Of a stretch of DNA of 64,000 nt, positions 11,291 to 24,569 are shown one piece after another. Every line of letters begins with the position of its first letter. Within the stretch, counting starts at the first letter, position 1. This stretch comes from Lutjanus erythropterus (lineage: Eukaryota > Chordata > Actinopteri > Lutjaniformes > Lutjanidae). The notes beneath the pieces were generated by a model. The model searched no databases, was not told the DNA's origin, and saw only the letters and a list, made by a program, of their open reading frames with translations. The DNA is taken from NCBI GenBank assembly GCA_020091685.1, contig CM034600.1, positions 1,702,024 to 1,766,023 on the forward strand, given 5' to 3'. The translations under genes and the position numbers were made by a program.

Positions 11291-13276
11291 GAGATGTATG
11301 GCATTTTTTCTACCAAATTACCCTCACCTTGCAGTATTAACGAAAGTGAAAAATAATTTGTGTATCCTTGACTTGACTCCAAAAACTTTATGGTTTCTTC
11401 CATGGCCTGTGCGACATCCTTCTACCGACTTTCATGAAAATCAAGCCAGTAGTTTTTCTGTAATCCTGCTGAGAAACAGACAACCAGACAGAAAAACACA
11501 ATCAAACTGCACCAAAAATATAACCTCCTTGGCAGAAGCAACAAATGTGGTAACAAGATGCCACTGAGATGAAAGAACAAGCCTGAGCTGGAGAGGCGAA
11601 ACCTGGGGCAAAAAAGGTACAGAATCACTCGCTGCCGCCTGAGAATTGTATTGTTATGACTACCCTTTAATAATTGGAGGTGTCACAGATGAGTGCGTCA
11701 ACATTTTGATCAGTTCCTTTCTTCTCTCATCTGATTTATGGCAGCTCAACAGTAGGAGAGATGACACTTAATTAAAAACAATGTGCACTAATAGCTTGAA
11801 GCATGTGGCCCAATTCTTAGCCTTAAACATTAGTGTAATTACTGATTATAATCATCAGATTTTCTTCACCAGATGAACTCGCAAATCCTGTTTTCTCATC
11901 CCAAGAGAGTCAATTTAGTAGCTTTCAAATAGAGAGTCTGATGCTGCAGTCATTATCCAGAGATGACCAGTGTTTATAAAGCGCATGCCTCATTTTATCT
12001 GTCACCCATTCTTGAAAATTGGGACAAATAATGTCCTACCAACACAAAGATTTATACACATGCAATATGTGTCATTTATGAAGCGTTTTGATTTGCTTGC
12101 TCTGTGCCAGAAGACATCCTTGTCCAGACAAGAAATCACGGCTTCATTATTTAAAAATGTGTTAAAAGTCTGCAAATTCTAAAACTTACAATACCTACTG
12201 ATATCATAGCATATAAAATGTGCTATTATAATCATCTTTGTTTTAAAATCTTTTTTTTTATTTATTTTTTTTTTTATGAAAATATTGGCCATTCAAAGTT
12301 GTGTCCCAGACTTGTGACAGCTCTGTCAGATTTGTACAAAAACATGATTTAATCAGGCATTAAAAGGGTCAGCTATATCCTAAAGACCCCTGTCTCACTT
12401 CCTGGTTTAAAAAAGGCAGGAATACTGCTCAACTGATAAAATTTTGTGACAAATTCATCAAATAATATTTCTATCAACCATAACATGTCAACTTTGTAAC
12501 CTTTCATCAAATCAAATCAAGTTAAATAAGAATTATGGTTTAAAAATTTGTATTTTGATTAACATTAAGAGAACTCAATGACTATGCAGTGAAATGAAAA
12601 GAATTTAACGTATTATCAACTCCGTAAATGTCAACTGTCAGATGAAAAATCTGACAGAGCTGACATCTACATTAAATAAAAAATGTAATCACTGGGAGGT
12701 TGGCCTGTTTAAACGTTTAAGAGCCCAGAGTTTGATCTTTTAAAATAATTTTCCAGCATAATTAAAAAGTAAAAATCAAAACCCACTGAAAATACAGTTT
12801 TGTCCCAGTTCTCAAGAATGAGTGCTATTTATCTGATGGTTTTTGACACAGTCTTTTTCCTTAATGATTTTTATTGGGGGTAACAACATGAGAACACCCA
12901 CTGGTCATATTACCTTGAGCTGTGATTGGAAGAAAAAAGCTCTGGTCACTTCAGCGTGAAGCACTAATCTGTGAAGCAGCAGTGCATCCTTGGATTTAGG
13001 TTTTGAGGGAAAAACTATTTCTCAGAGTGTTTTTATTCTCGTCAGCATGACATTGTTGAGCTGTGGGAGTCTCAAGGCTGTGCGTAGACCATCAAAAGTG
13101 AGAGAAAGAACAGAATGGTGTCCTCTGTATCTCCTCCCTTCCTTTGACTCCCACGCAGCAGACATGGTCACCCACAGGCAGGTTGGACTGTGAATCATCC
13201 TCCTCCCTACTCACGATTGTCCTTTTCTTTCTCTCTCTCTCTCCCTCTCTTTTCTCTTCTCTTTTTTCGCCAACAG

Positions 13277-13356
13277 TTATTCTTGAGAAGCCCATTCGCA
13301 TCCCAAGGTCTCTGTCGGTGAAAGCTGCCAGCGTGCTCAAGGGCTTTCTAAACAAG
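13277..13356 (+). CDS. prkcz: prkcz coding exon C: kinase C-lobe
   Basis: The acceptor CCAACAG follows a CT-rich tract (about 13220-13270) and the donor is AAG|GTGAGA. The exon completes the split Val codon and reads (V)ILEKPIRIPRSLSVKAA, SVLKGFLNK, which is the lower C-lobe of atypical PKCs between the alpha-G and alpha-H helices. It is 80 nt long and ends on a codon boundary. Human PKC-zeta has RFLSVKASHVLKGFLNK here, so the match is close, with the substitutions expected for a fish orthologue. Confidence 0.95.
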
Positions 13357-15980
13357 GTGAGAGCAGTCCACTCCCAATCAGCCCCCTCTCTTTCTCTCTG
13401 TGTCCGTGTACGCTGCTGCTCAGTCAGATTACCATGTGTAGGATCACGGCCAAGAACTTCAACTGTGTTGTGGACAGCCAGGGAGGCCTCTTTATTTGGC
13501 TCAGACTGCGTGAGTGGATGTGTTGATTAATGCGTTACAATAAAGTGGTACTTAAATGTGCCTTTCATAGTAAGATAGAGGAACTAGGTTACAACACAAG
13601 TTAAATATACATAGAATGTAGTGTAAATTCAACCCTGTTAGGGTTATGTTACATAGAGTTTCTCAATCTCATGGTCAGGAGCTCAGGAACAAGATAACTT
13701 ACCATTTGTTTGATATATGTGTGAATAGGTTTGACCACTTTTATATAGTCATGGCAAACAAGCACAGTTCATCCCAAAAATCAAAAATACATATTTTTAT
13801 TCTAACTTGTATTCTGTTTTGTAGTGAGATATCAGCCATAGAGATGTCTGCCTTCTCTCCAGTATAATGGGGCTAAATGGCACTCGGCTTATGGTGCTCA
13901 AAGCACCAAAGAATACATTTCAAGAACAGCAGTGTTTCTTTCCAGAAATCAGTCTTTGTATTTCAAACATTTTATTTAGAGTGGAGTCCAGTATGCACAA
14001 TTTGTGAATGGATTTACAGATATAGGAATTACTGATGCACAAATACAAAGGTAATTTAGAAATAATCAGTAAAAATGTACAAATAGACAGAATTCTCTTT
14101 ACCAAACTAATAGAAAATAACACAGTAAAAGAAAAAAAAATCCCAAACCCCAAAAATCATTCTTTCTAAGACAGAATCTACTGGAACTACTTTCTTTCTA
14201 CTAGAAAGAAAATAGTTCCTAGATGAAACTGCTCACAACAAGGTCTGGATTATCTTGAGTTACTGGGTCATGATTTTTGCAAAGAGATGCTGGTTTTGAA
14301 TTTTTGTAAATGTACTTTTGGTGCTTTGAGCACCACAAGCTGAGTGCCTTTTAGTCCCATTATAGTGTTGAGAAGGCAGACATCTCTACAGCTGATATCT
14401 CCAAAACTCTGCAACTCACACCAAAACTATCTAGATTTATAAATACTACAGGTAATAAAAATAAAGTAAGTAGTAAGTATTTTGATTTTGGGGTGAACTG
14501 TCCGTTCCAGATGGGCCTATGTCCTGAAGATAGAATACAGAATAATGCCATACTCAAGCTGATGTGTCAATATCCAAACTCTGTATGCTGAGATAAGAAG
14601 GAGTTTGGAGCTTATAGGAACAGCTCAACATTTTGGGAAATATACTTATTTGCTTCCTTTCTAAGAGTAAGAAAAGAAGGTCAATATCCATCTCATGTCT
14701 GTGCTTTAAGTACAAAGCTAGAGCCAGGAGGTAATTAGCCTAGCTTAGCATGGCAGAGACCATAAATACTGAAGGAAAAATGTAGAAATGACAACTTACG
14801 GTTTTAGTGTGAGTTGCAGAGTGTCACTGTTTCATAGCAAAATTTGGACCTGACCAAACAAACAGTTAAAAAGTCATATTTTGCACGTTTTCCCATATTT
14901 GGTTGATCCATTTACTCCATCCCGAGCACTTAGAGTTTGTTGCTGTGGCTACAGTAGGACCAGCCTCCCTCCCATAACCTACTGATCTCCAGATTCAAGT
15001 TGGGTGCATTAAACAAATGCAGATACTGTTGCCTGAATTATGCTTGGTGCTTTCTTTGGTTTTTGATGGATTCCATTAATAAATTGCTCTTATTTGGAAC
15101 CTTTTATTGCACTTATAGTAACTTAACTGGTTGTTGTCAACTCAAGTAACATTATCTTCATTTCACCTATCTCTCCTCTGCTCCTCTCCATGTGTGTGGA
15201 GGGCTAAGTCCCTAAAACATGGTGAGAGCAGAGGAGAGGAGGGAAAGCCTTACTGCAAATGACACCAAAACACAGTAAAGACAGTTAAAGTAAAACAAGT
15301 GCACACAAATGAGGTAAATAGCATAAATAGAATAATTTGTTTCTGGCGGTAATACCAAGGTAATGGTCATCGAAACAGAAAGAAATACATTGATCCTTTT
15401 AAATTTAAGTTTATAATTTAGATTAACATTTAAGGTGTAGAGCATACAGAATTTTCTGTGTTGTACTTTTACAAAAGTGTATGTTTATGCATTTCAGCCC
15501 CTAGTGTCATGCTTTTTGCAACAAGGTTTTGTATGTGTGTATGTGTGTTTGATGTCTTATTGTAGCACTGATACATAAGTGTGTTTCTGTTCATGCAAAA
15601 AGCCTTGTAGCGTTTCATATGTAAGATATCAGCATAATTGTTGTGATGAAAAGCGTGCAGTCCAAGTTAAGCAGTTAGAGTGTACATACACATATTGTGC
15701 ATGATGAAATATGTGGGGCCAACATTATGATTAATCATCCACTTGGCAATTGCTTCATTCTCTTAGGAGCTGTAGAACATGTGAAATATAATAAGAGAAA
15801 TACTCTCTTTTGACAGAGTCCCGCTTAGACTTTATTACTGTCCACATAAAGTAGAATCTACCCGAGAGTATGCATGTATTTTCTGCCTCTATGTGCTAAA
15901 TTATAGAGATTAATCTCTCATTGCTGTGAAATACTGTTGCTACTGTTTATGCTCCTGACCAGCTGTCTTGGTCCCAACAG
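13357..15980 (+). other. prkcz: prkcz intron C-D
   Basis: This 2.6-kb intron is dominated by the palindromic repeat at 13764-14501. Sequence from 14600 to 15950 is AT-rich with no coding signal and no repeat family that I could match within the window. Confidence 0.7.
13764..14501. mobile_element. 738-bp palindromic MITE-like element
   Basis: The left end ACAGTTCATCCCAAAAATCA and right end TGATTTTGGGGTGAACTGT are inverted repeats. The homology continues inward as long arms: GATATCAGCCATAGAGATGT, CTGCCTTCTCTCCAGTATAA and GTGCTCAAAGCACCAAA on the left appear in reverse on the right at about 14305-14400. This gives a potential hairpin with arms of about 150 bp. Related copies are at 29218-29400 and 60263-60628. 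No coding sequence. Confidence 0.8.
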
Positions 15981-16070
15981 GATCCTAAGGAGCGGCTGGG
16001 TTGCCAGGTCCAGACGGGCTTCACAGATATCAAGTCACACACATTTTTCCGCAGTATAGACTGGGACCAG
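15981..16070 (+). CDS. prkcz: prkcz coding exon D: kinase subdomain XI
   Basis: This exactly 30-codon exon runs from CCAACAG to CAG|GTAAGA. It reads DPKERLGCQVQTGFTDIKSH, TFFRSIDWDQ. DPKERLGC is the subdomain XI segment whose invariant Arg pairs with the APE glutamate of exon A (family knowledge). HTFFRSIDWD is the end of the catalytic domain before the AGC-kinase tail. Both ends fall on codon boundaries. Confidence 0.95.
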
Positions 16071-16449
16071 GTAAGAGCTGAGTGAGTGAGCGAGGAGACG
16101 GAAACAGTATAAAGATATGATTCATTAAATTGTTGTTTATTGCAACCACTTCAGCATGCTCAAAATTTGCAACAAAGTATACAGTGTATTTCTTCAATAT
16201 ATACACTTTTTATGCCTGCAAAGGAGAAAGGAGTACAACCTTTTGCTTTTTGTTAGCTTGTTAAGAAAAAATGTGATATAAAACATTTATTTATGACCTT
16301 TCCATGACAAAAATGAAGATGAATACAAGGGGTGTGAAGAATGTCCATGGTACATATGGATCACTCCTGCATGGTTTAGCCCACATGTGATCTATCGACT
16401 AAATGTAACCAACATAGTGTGAAATATGCTTGCTGTTACTGCAAAGATT

Positions 16450-16745
16450 AATCTAGGAATAGATTATTAATTGATTGTTTCGCCAACTAATTGATTTGAG
16501 TGATTTTCTAAGAAAAAAAGCCAAAATTCCCTGATTTCAGAGTCCTAAATGTGAATACTGGTTTCTTTACTCCTTTATGATAGTAAACTCAATATCATTG
16601 TGTTGTGGACAAAACAAGACATTTGAGGATGTCATCTTGGGCTTTGAGGAAAATTCAACATTTTTACCATTTTTGGACATTTTATTAATCAAGAAAATAA
16701 TCAACAAATCAATCGACTGTGAAATAATCGTTAGTTGCAGGCCTA
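16450..16745 (-). repeat. GGGCTGCA-family repeat, copy 3 (reverse)
   Basis: Reverse orientation: ends at GTTAGTTGCAGGCCTA on the plus strand. Internally it has ACATTTGAGGATGTCATCTT and GGTTTCTTTACTCCTTTATG, complementary to the conserved block of copy 1. Confidence 0.75.
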
Positions 16746-18530
16746 GAAAAGACAAGGTGTGCGCTGTGTTTTACTCTGCTGTGTTGCAGCAGGGTGTTGA
16801 AAAAGGAGGAGTGACTCATTTAAAAGCCGTCACATCGCCTCCATCGAGTGAAATACCAACCATGACTTCAAATACTTTTCACTAATGTAGCTGAGAAACT
16901 GCATGTTTGTTGTCACAGAGACAGATCGTAAGATTGTGATGCTTATTTTAACTTAACTTTAACTGCCCTCACTTCTACACACAGTTCTGCTCAGCTCACC
17001 GGAGTCTCTGGCTCTGTGTCTCTGCCTGTCTGTGATACAGCCTTCAGTGTTGATTGGCTGTTACTCCCACCTTTTTTTTTTTTTTTTGCTGATCTGAAAA
17101 ATGATCTGATCTGTGACTCAAAACTGTGATACAAGCCAAACCATGAGTTTTGTGATCCCCAATGAACACTAAATCAAAAGTAACTTTCAAAATTAAAAAC
17201 TAGTATATTTCAGTTTTGCCCAACAAATTAAAAACTAACGATACTGTGATAAATTAACTATTTACTTGTTCAGTGACCTACACGTGCCTGTGAAATCATA
17301 CATTGTCTGCTCCTGAAAGGTAAAGCTGTATCCCCACCTTCACAAAAATATTGCTTCTACAATTGTTGATTTAACTGTTTGACCTGTTGCCCCTGAAAGC
17401 AGCACCTTTCAAACTCGACAAGAAACAGCTGGGCCAAATTATGAAAACAGGCAGCAACATAAAAATATCACATTACCTTCAGTTAAGGTGAGATTTACTT
17501 TCAGCTGGATGTCTGTATGAATGAGTGCATGATGAATCATCTATATCCTCCTTAACGACAGACGTGCACTAGATGGATATCATCGTGTTGATGTTTTAGC
17601 TGCTGAACCCACAGAGCAAAACACTGTTTTAGTGAACAGGTGAACAGGATTTGTTGCTCTGGAGTGGGGAGCACAAGTAGCTGCAATAAAGATCAGTGAA
17701 GATAGAGAATAGGTTAGCTAATGACAGCTGGATTGACTGAGGACAGTCTGGTGCAAACAGGAAGACAATGCCTTTTCTGCTACACCAAAAAAGAGAGAAG
17801 AAAAAAGCATGACAAAAATTGACTAGAATTTTCCTGTTTTAAACTAAATTTAACGGGCTGGTTTCCCAGACAGGGCTGAGATTAATCCAGGAGTAGGCCC
17901 TAATCTTCAGTTTTTTATTTGATATTAAATTTCTGAGCATAGCAGAGCGTTTCAAACCGGCGTTTTTTGAGTCTGGCTGGATCAAACTAAACGATGCAGG
18001 TTGTTATTTTCTATTTACTAGTTTTCTATCTACTTTGTATTTGGGTTGATTTGAATACAGCAATTCGAACTAAAAAAATCACAGAGACCACCGTACCAAG
18101 ACCATTTAGAGGAAGTTGTCTCAGTCAGGTTCACTGAGAAATTGTGGATCAGTCGGATTTTGACATGTCGAGTATTATCAAAGACTCATTTCAGACAGCT
18201 AAACGATGAAGTGGAAGGTGATACTCCACATCTTCTACTTAGAATATTGTTCATCATCTGACAGACAGCTGCTGACAGCTGATCTGGGGTTTGACTTTAC
18301 AACCTGTCAGCTCACTCAGAACTCATGTAACAACAACAGAGACAGAATAAACACTGCACGCCCACATTTAATGCCAATCAGCCCTGAGAACAGGGCACAG
18401 CTGTCATTACATATTCTGATGTGCCTTTGTCAAACTTGATAGTGTGTGTCTACTGTGTGTATGAAGAGCTTAAACACAGAGAACACACCCTCTTCTTTCT
18501 GATCTGAACAGGCACACGAGAGAGGTGAGC

Positions 18531-18532
<2 letters not shown>

Positions 18533-18598
<66 letters not shown>

Positions 18599-18600
18599 TG
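18533..18600. repeat. (GT)n / (GTGC)n compound microsatellite
   Basis: About 50 bp of TG repeats grades into a short GTGC tetranucleotide run before TTAAAAAATG. Likely length-polymorphic. Confidence 0.95.
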
Positions 18601-19724
18601 TTAAAAAATGGATGATATAGTTAGAGACATTGTGTGTAGACTACTGCTGTGCAGTGAAGTGCCTCCCCCCTCTGTGGAACAACAAGGCAAATAAAAGTGA
18701 ATTTCTAATCACTCACTCACACACACATTCCCACTGGTTGTGCATGTTGAAGTTGTGTGATTGAGGTAGGTTTGACGAACAAAATTATTTGAAACCAACA
18801 TGAAAGAAGCATAGAAGACATACAATATTAAGGACCTTTACCTCTGCTCATAGAATCAGTTTTCAGCAGTCGGGATGTACTGTGAGTCACTTACCGATTG
18901 TGCCTTTACCCACAAAGGGGTAAACTCATTTGACCGAAGTCTCAAAATGACTAATCTGCATGATTTGAAAGTTTAAAGATGTAAAACACACACACACTGT
19001 GATGTGCATCTTGGCTTATGCGCTCAGTGATATTCTGAAAATCTGTACTGAAGTACAATGAAATATTACTCAAATACAAGTAAAACACCAGCTGTGAAAA
19101 AGTCATTGTAAAAAGACAAAGTATTCTTTTCAGAATTACTCAGAGTAATTCAGAGTGACCTTTTAACTGTTGATGTTTAATGTGTTACCAGTAGCAGCTT
19201 TCAATCAAAGCAGTTTCTGTTTCTTCAAACCTTCAGTTTAATTGATTCCCAGCACTCCTGCTCTGTTCTACTCATTGGTCACACTCACACTTACAAACCT
19301 TCTGTCTGCTGTTTGGCTATTAATTCAAATTGCCTCAGTAGTACATTTTTAAAACTGTATGCAGTGTAGCGCTGTGCATCTTCACTGATCTCACGATTCA
19401 ATTCGATTATGATTATCCTGTCAACGATTCGATTCAATTTCATGATGCATCACGATGCATTGCATCCTCAATTTTCTATATTACTACACATGGCTACTTT
19501 TTCATCAATGAATACAAGCAGTCAGATAGATATGAACTCCCTTTTTTACTGTTTAGAAAGTGCTTCAGAAATCAATAGCATAAAAATCTTAACAGTAAAT
19601 TGTAAAATAAATAAATTGTATAGGTCCAGCCTCCCTGTATTTGTGTGAATTTGTTCCATCCTCAAAAACAAACATATTTCTGCAGTCTAGCAGCTGTCTT
19701 CTGCTCAGGTAATTGCTAATAAAG

Positions 19725-20059
19725 CTGTAGCAATTAATCAATTATTAATCTATTATTAAATTAATCACTAATCATTAAATTAACTATTTTGATAATTGAT
19801 AAATGGTTTTGGGTCATTTATTTTAATCATAGTGTCAAACTTTTCTAATCTTAGCTTCTCAAATGTAAATATTGTCTGATTTATTGAGTCCTCTTATGAC
19901 AGTAAACTGAATATCTCTGTGTTTTGGACATAAGACATTTGAGGACGTTAACATGGGCTTTGGAAAACAATGCTCAATGTTTCTGACCATTTTACATAAC
20001 AAAGCTATGATGAAAATAATAAAATGAAATGATGAAAATAATTGTTAGTTGCAGCCTTA
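19725..20059 (-). repeat. GGGCTGCA-family repeat, copy 4 (reverse)
   Basis: Runs from GCTGTAGCAATTAATCAAT to ATAATTGTTAGTTGCAGCC. Internal blocks CTCTTATGACAGTAAACTGA and GACATTTGAGGACGTTAACA are shared with copies at 16450 and 55106. Confidence 0.75.
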
Positions 20060-20099
20060 CAGCAAACCAGAAATACTAGTTGGTTTAAATATTTATCAA

Positions 20100-20360
20100 T
20101 ATTTTATTCATATACAATGTCAGTTACAGTTTCCTCTAAGGTGTTATACAGCTGCCGGCGACAGATGACTGCTTGTAAAAGCAGAAAATGGACATAAAGT
20201 TGAATATAGGCTGTGACAGAATAATCTGATACATAACCACTTGACTGGAGTGATGTGTGACCACATTCAGCACAGACACTGACATTAACCTACAGACAGA
20301 GCAGCTGCTGATACTATTAGCCACACTGTGTAGCAGGCTGGCAGCTAACGTCAGCTCCAG
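20100..20360 (-). repeat. Interspersed repeat E, copy 1
   Basis: The stretch GACCACATTCAGCACAGACA, CATTAACCTACAGACAGAGC and AGCCACACTGTGTAGCAGG reappears as the reverse complement at 52770-52900. Shared similarity extends over about 150-250 bp. Type unknown, non-coding. Confidence 0.65.
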
Positions 20361-21387
20361 GTAAACAATGTTGTTTAACCCCAGACACTGTGATTCTTTT
20401 CGGTCTGAAAAAGTGTTGCATTTAGTGAGATATTGTCATGTCCCGTCCCAAGTTTACATCCAACCAATTTACTGAGCAGTTCAAGCTTGTCTCTTTTGGG
20501 CCATATTTTGGCATGATAACTCACCATTCTAGTAGCTGTGTGTAAAATTCTCACACTCCAGTAGCTGCCTCAGGGACTTTGTGAAATCTCCAAAGTCTTC
20601 AAAGTCATAGGGTGCTTTGTTTATTAAAGACATGCTTTGGCATCAAACCTCATGTCAAAATGTTATGTATGTCAGTACAGCTTATTAATGTCCCCGAATT
20701 GACAGCTTATAATCATTTCCAATTTTTTTTTGTGTCCCCTAACACTACTGACGTTGCTAAACTGCAAAGTTGTCATGTGCTGATTTTTGATAGCAGGGGA
20801 CAGATGTATAAGACAGACAAAAATATGCATATGAGTGATGTGCAGACTGCAGTTACAACGGGCAATGCAATTAATCTCCAGATCGGGCAGGCAACATCAT
20901 AAAAATTAAGACTGTAATTATTAGCAGATAGGTGGTGGGTGGGAACTAGGGGGTGTCTCCTCAGTAAGAGAGACACTGTGTGCATGTATATGCTTCATGC
21001 AGAGCATCACAACTTCTTTTGTTTAATTCCTGTCAAGTTTATGACTACTATTTGAATGTCCCACATACATTTCCACACACATAGAAAGAAAACTGAAAGC
21101 AACTTCCCTAATCATTAAAGCAAATCATCATAGAAAAATGTCAATACAAAACAATCACCTGGAAAGCTTGCACTGCCACACATAATTCAGAAGTACAGGT
21201 CTCTAAATCAGAGAGGAAAACATTCAGGTGGGTGGATGATTTACTGTGAACTTGTGGATTCTGATAAACTCAGAGTCGATCTGTGCATCACTAATGCATA
21301 CGCATTCTTTTCATCACATTTATAAAGCTGTGCTGAAGCTTCATTTACACTCCCACAATTATCCATACATGGATGTAGAAACACCCT

Positions 21388-21850
21388 TTAAGGATAAATT
21401 CAGTATTTTTTCAACCTGGACCCTATTTTCTCAGATTTTGTGTCAAATTGGAATTTTTTGAAACTGGTAGAGTATTGACTGACACGGCTGCAATGGAATA
21501 ATTATCGACAATGGCAAAATGCCAGAATACTTCCTCTAAAAGTGGTTGTTTTGCGATTGACAGGCTCAGATCATTATTCTAAGTGTCTGACAACATTGCG
21601 GAAAGGATCCCTACAGAGATAGAACTTTCTGCTAAAGAATAAGATCCTTTTGTTTAACAGGAAATAGCTGATTTATCGCTTGTGCCAAAGCCACAGAGAA
21701 ATCATAAACAACCCTTCATTGAAACTCAACAGAAGCTAAATAAAACTCACTAAAACTGTATTGGTTCATCTTTCCACTGCTGAAACACCTCTGTTTTGGT
21801 TGAAATAAGCCCTTAAATTTACCGAGTTACATGTGAAAATAGGGCAGCGG
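21388..21850 (+). repeat. Interspersed repeat D, copy 3
   Basis: The most complete copy. It begins near AAGGATAAATTCAGTATTTT with CCTGGACCCTATTTTCTCA and ends ACATGTGAAAATAGGGCAGC. The inverted CCCTATTTTC / GAAAATAGGG at the two ends suggests a DNA-element origin. No coding sequence. Confidence 0.65.
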
Positions 21851-23548
21851 GGAGAAACCTTTTATACAATCAGAATATTTTCATATCTTACTCAATGAAA
21901 TAAGGCTTCATTTCACTGTTACTACTAGTGACTAAATTTCACAAACATGCACTCATTTGTGTATTGATCAAGTTGAGACAAGCAAACATGTTGGTGCAGT
22001 TCTCACTTGCATGAGTTAACATCAGGGAAAAAACTGAAAGATGGTACAAGAACACTCTTGCACAACACCAAATCAATACAGTCAAAACACACAAGATAAA
22101 AATATGACAAAAAAGATGACTTCACTTAGCTCTGTTCCTCATTATCATTAAAGTGGCAAATACCGATATGAAAAAATGCAGCTGTAATATATTCTAATCC
22201 ATTATCTTCTGAATTTTCCAGACTGCACTTGTTTCCAGTTTATAATTACTCTATTGAAGCACCATTATTATGCTACTTAATCAGACATTACAAATGAAAA
22301 ATGCTAATTTAAGATGAATTAAGGCCACTTCTCTATCCTCATTGTTGCCATGTCCCTCATGGGACAATTAGGTGGGGTGGCAGGTAGTGTAGTGGCATAA
22401 AAGAAGAGGGAAAACAATTGTCAGAGTGTGTTAATGAGCGCTGCCACAGTGCCTGTGAAGTACACACCAAAGGCAAACTGGGGAAAGATATCAAAGCGGA
22501 GAGAAATCCTGAGCCCAGCGACAAAGCTCCCATGTAGCGCAGAGGGAAAACAAGTTGACAAAGCTGTGAGAGGTGGAGAAGCGACGCTCTCTGCCCTCAA
22601 ACTAGAAACCTGTCTCCAGACCTGACAGGCCTGGCACGCCGCTACTGTTGTTACCATATATTAATATTCATCAGACAGTTCCTGAGGGAGCTCTGAGTTT
22701 TCTCTCTGAAGAGATGACACATTTGAATATCATTTACCTGCCGTCCTCTTTTATGCCCTCTCCAAATCCACAGTTCTTTACTGCCAGAGAAATGTCAGGT
22801 TGATGAGCGCTGAGAAGAAATGTTTAATTTGGAAGCGGGTAGAACTGGATTTCACTATTGTGAGTTATTTTTTATTGACACTGAGATCACATTTAGGCAG
22901 GAAACCAGATATCCAACCCCTGCACTGCATGTTGATGATGCACACCTTTGAACCAATACATAGTTTACTTAAAGGGAAGGGTAAGTTATGTATTTTAGAA
23001 GATGTTTTGTTATATTTAATTGTCTTCACATTCTGCTAGTAATCAAATGACCTGACAAAAAAAAAAAAGTTCAGTATCTGTGGCCGTCACAGGTGTGTAA
23101 GTAGCTCTTCCTTCATTTCATTTGGCCCAAATGTTTTATATGGTAAGAGCATCTTCACTCTGGCTTTAAAATTGAGCCCGCTGCAACCTCTGAAAGAGTT
23201 GAAGAGGTTATTGAAATAGAGATACAAGCTGAACATAAGATAGCGTGCTGCCTACAGGAATCAGAATGCAGAAAAGAAAGGTACGTTTTCAGGTCTGTAG
23301 TTCATTTGCTTTGTTCAGATTCAGGAACTAATATGATTGCATTTGCCCCTTGATTCACTGCAATATTCAAGAGTGGTCCAAAAGATGTAAAACAAACCAC
23401 GCACTAGCACACTGGTCTCTGATTGGTCAGAATTATTACTGGGAAGATTAACCTTGAAATTAACCTTTTTTTTCTTCATTGTGAAGCACCAGCAGCTTGT
23501 ATTGCTAATTGTTTTTATATTGCATTTATGCAGTGTGCATCAAAGATC

Positions 23549-23912
23549 ATGTAAAGCAACAATAAATGTGTGTTGTGAGTTTGTCACACCACACAAAATT
23601 AACCACCATGTCATATTTGAATGATAAACAAACCACTAAGTATATAAAATTAGGTCTCAAAATCATGAAAAAAGAGCAGTTTTCTCTGCTCTGAAACGCT
23701 GGGGGTGTGTCCACTTCACTGTCTCAGTGTCAAACACCACCACAACCTGAAAACAACCTGAAACATGGACGCTCTGTCTATCAGCTTTGTTGGACATGTC
23801 CAGACATGTTTGAGCCATCAGAGCCAGAGGACAGTGACAGGATGGTATTTTTTTTCCTTCTGTGTCAGGTTGTTGGAACTGAAGTGAGCTGAAGTGAACT
23901 GCTGGGCTGATT
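23549..23912 (-). repeat. TTAA-flanked repeat family, copy 3, first segment
   Basis: Matches the reverse complement of 44840-45175: CTCTGCTCTGAAACGCTG, GACATGTCCAGACATGTTTG, AGCCAGAGGACAGTGACAGG, GGAACTGAAGTGAGCTGAAG. The family sequence stops near GGGCTGATTTG at 23912. Its expected continuation is found only at 24771, about 850 bp downstream, so the copy seems to be split by insertions. Confidence 0.7.
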
Positions 23913-24569
23913 TGCATTTTTAAATACTCTCAAATCTTCTATTTTATATAGTAATCAGTGTTAATTGTCCACTTGTGCTACTTATGTACTTGGATTATTG
24001 TTATCTGGACAAGTATACACACACAGAGCTGTCTAAGAATGTGTGTATGTCGATTTTATATTGAAATCAAATACAACCAAAAAGCAGCCTTGTGTGATGC
24101 AACAACTTGTAATTAAATTATCCTGTGTATTCCACAGTGTTCGATTTATCACACACAAGGTGACAGCACATTATATCACATCTCACCATCTAACTGTGCT
24201 CTATTATATTATCTGTAAATCCCTATACATGGCACAATAATTTACACACCACCAGTGTGCAGATTTTCCCTGATTAGTCCATTAAAAAGTGTGTGACAGT
24301 AATAAGCTCTGAATCATCACTGTACCAGACGCCTCCTTTTCGTCCTGTCTCTACCTGTCTGTGTCATTATTCCGAGCATGTGGTGAATTGCAGTCTAATA
24401 AAACTAATAATGCTTATAAATAGTTATTTTTTTGCGAGTTCTTTGTGCCACCAAAGAACATAAATACACAATCAGACACTTTAAAGTGCTGCATGAACTT
24501 CTGTCAATCAGAGTTTGATTTCCCTGCGTGGGTCCTGATGATGCAGGATGACAATTGCCAAAACTGTCT

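Larger units (their letters stand above)
2461..13276 (+). other. prkcz: prkcz intron B-C (10.8 kb)
   Basis: A large intron containing a LINE 3' fragment (4690-5400), repeat D1 (5490-5910), a LINE reverse-transcriptase fragment interrupted by an inverted-repeat element (6995-8260), a GGGCTGCA-family remnant (9985-10130) and repeat D2 (10775-11290). About 2560-3260 has a mosaic look that suggests an older repeat, including the palindrome-rich AGCTAGCTAGCGAGCTAGCT at 2791. A stretch at 10300-10470 carries multiple ACTTTTACT motifs typical of a decayed hAT-type element. About 11640-11950 has no repeat match inside the window. Nothing coding for the host was recognised. Confidence 0.7.
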
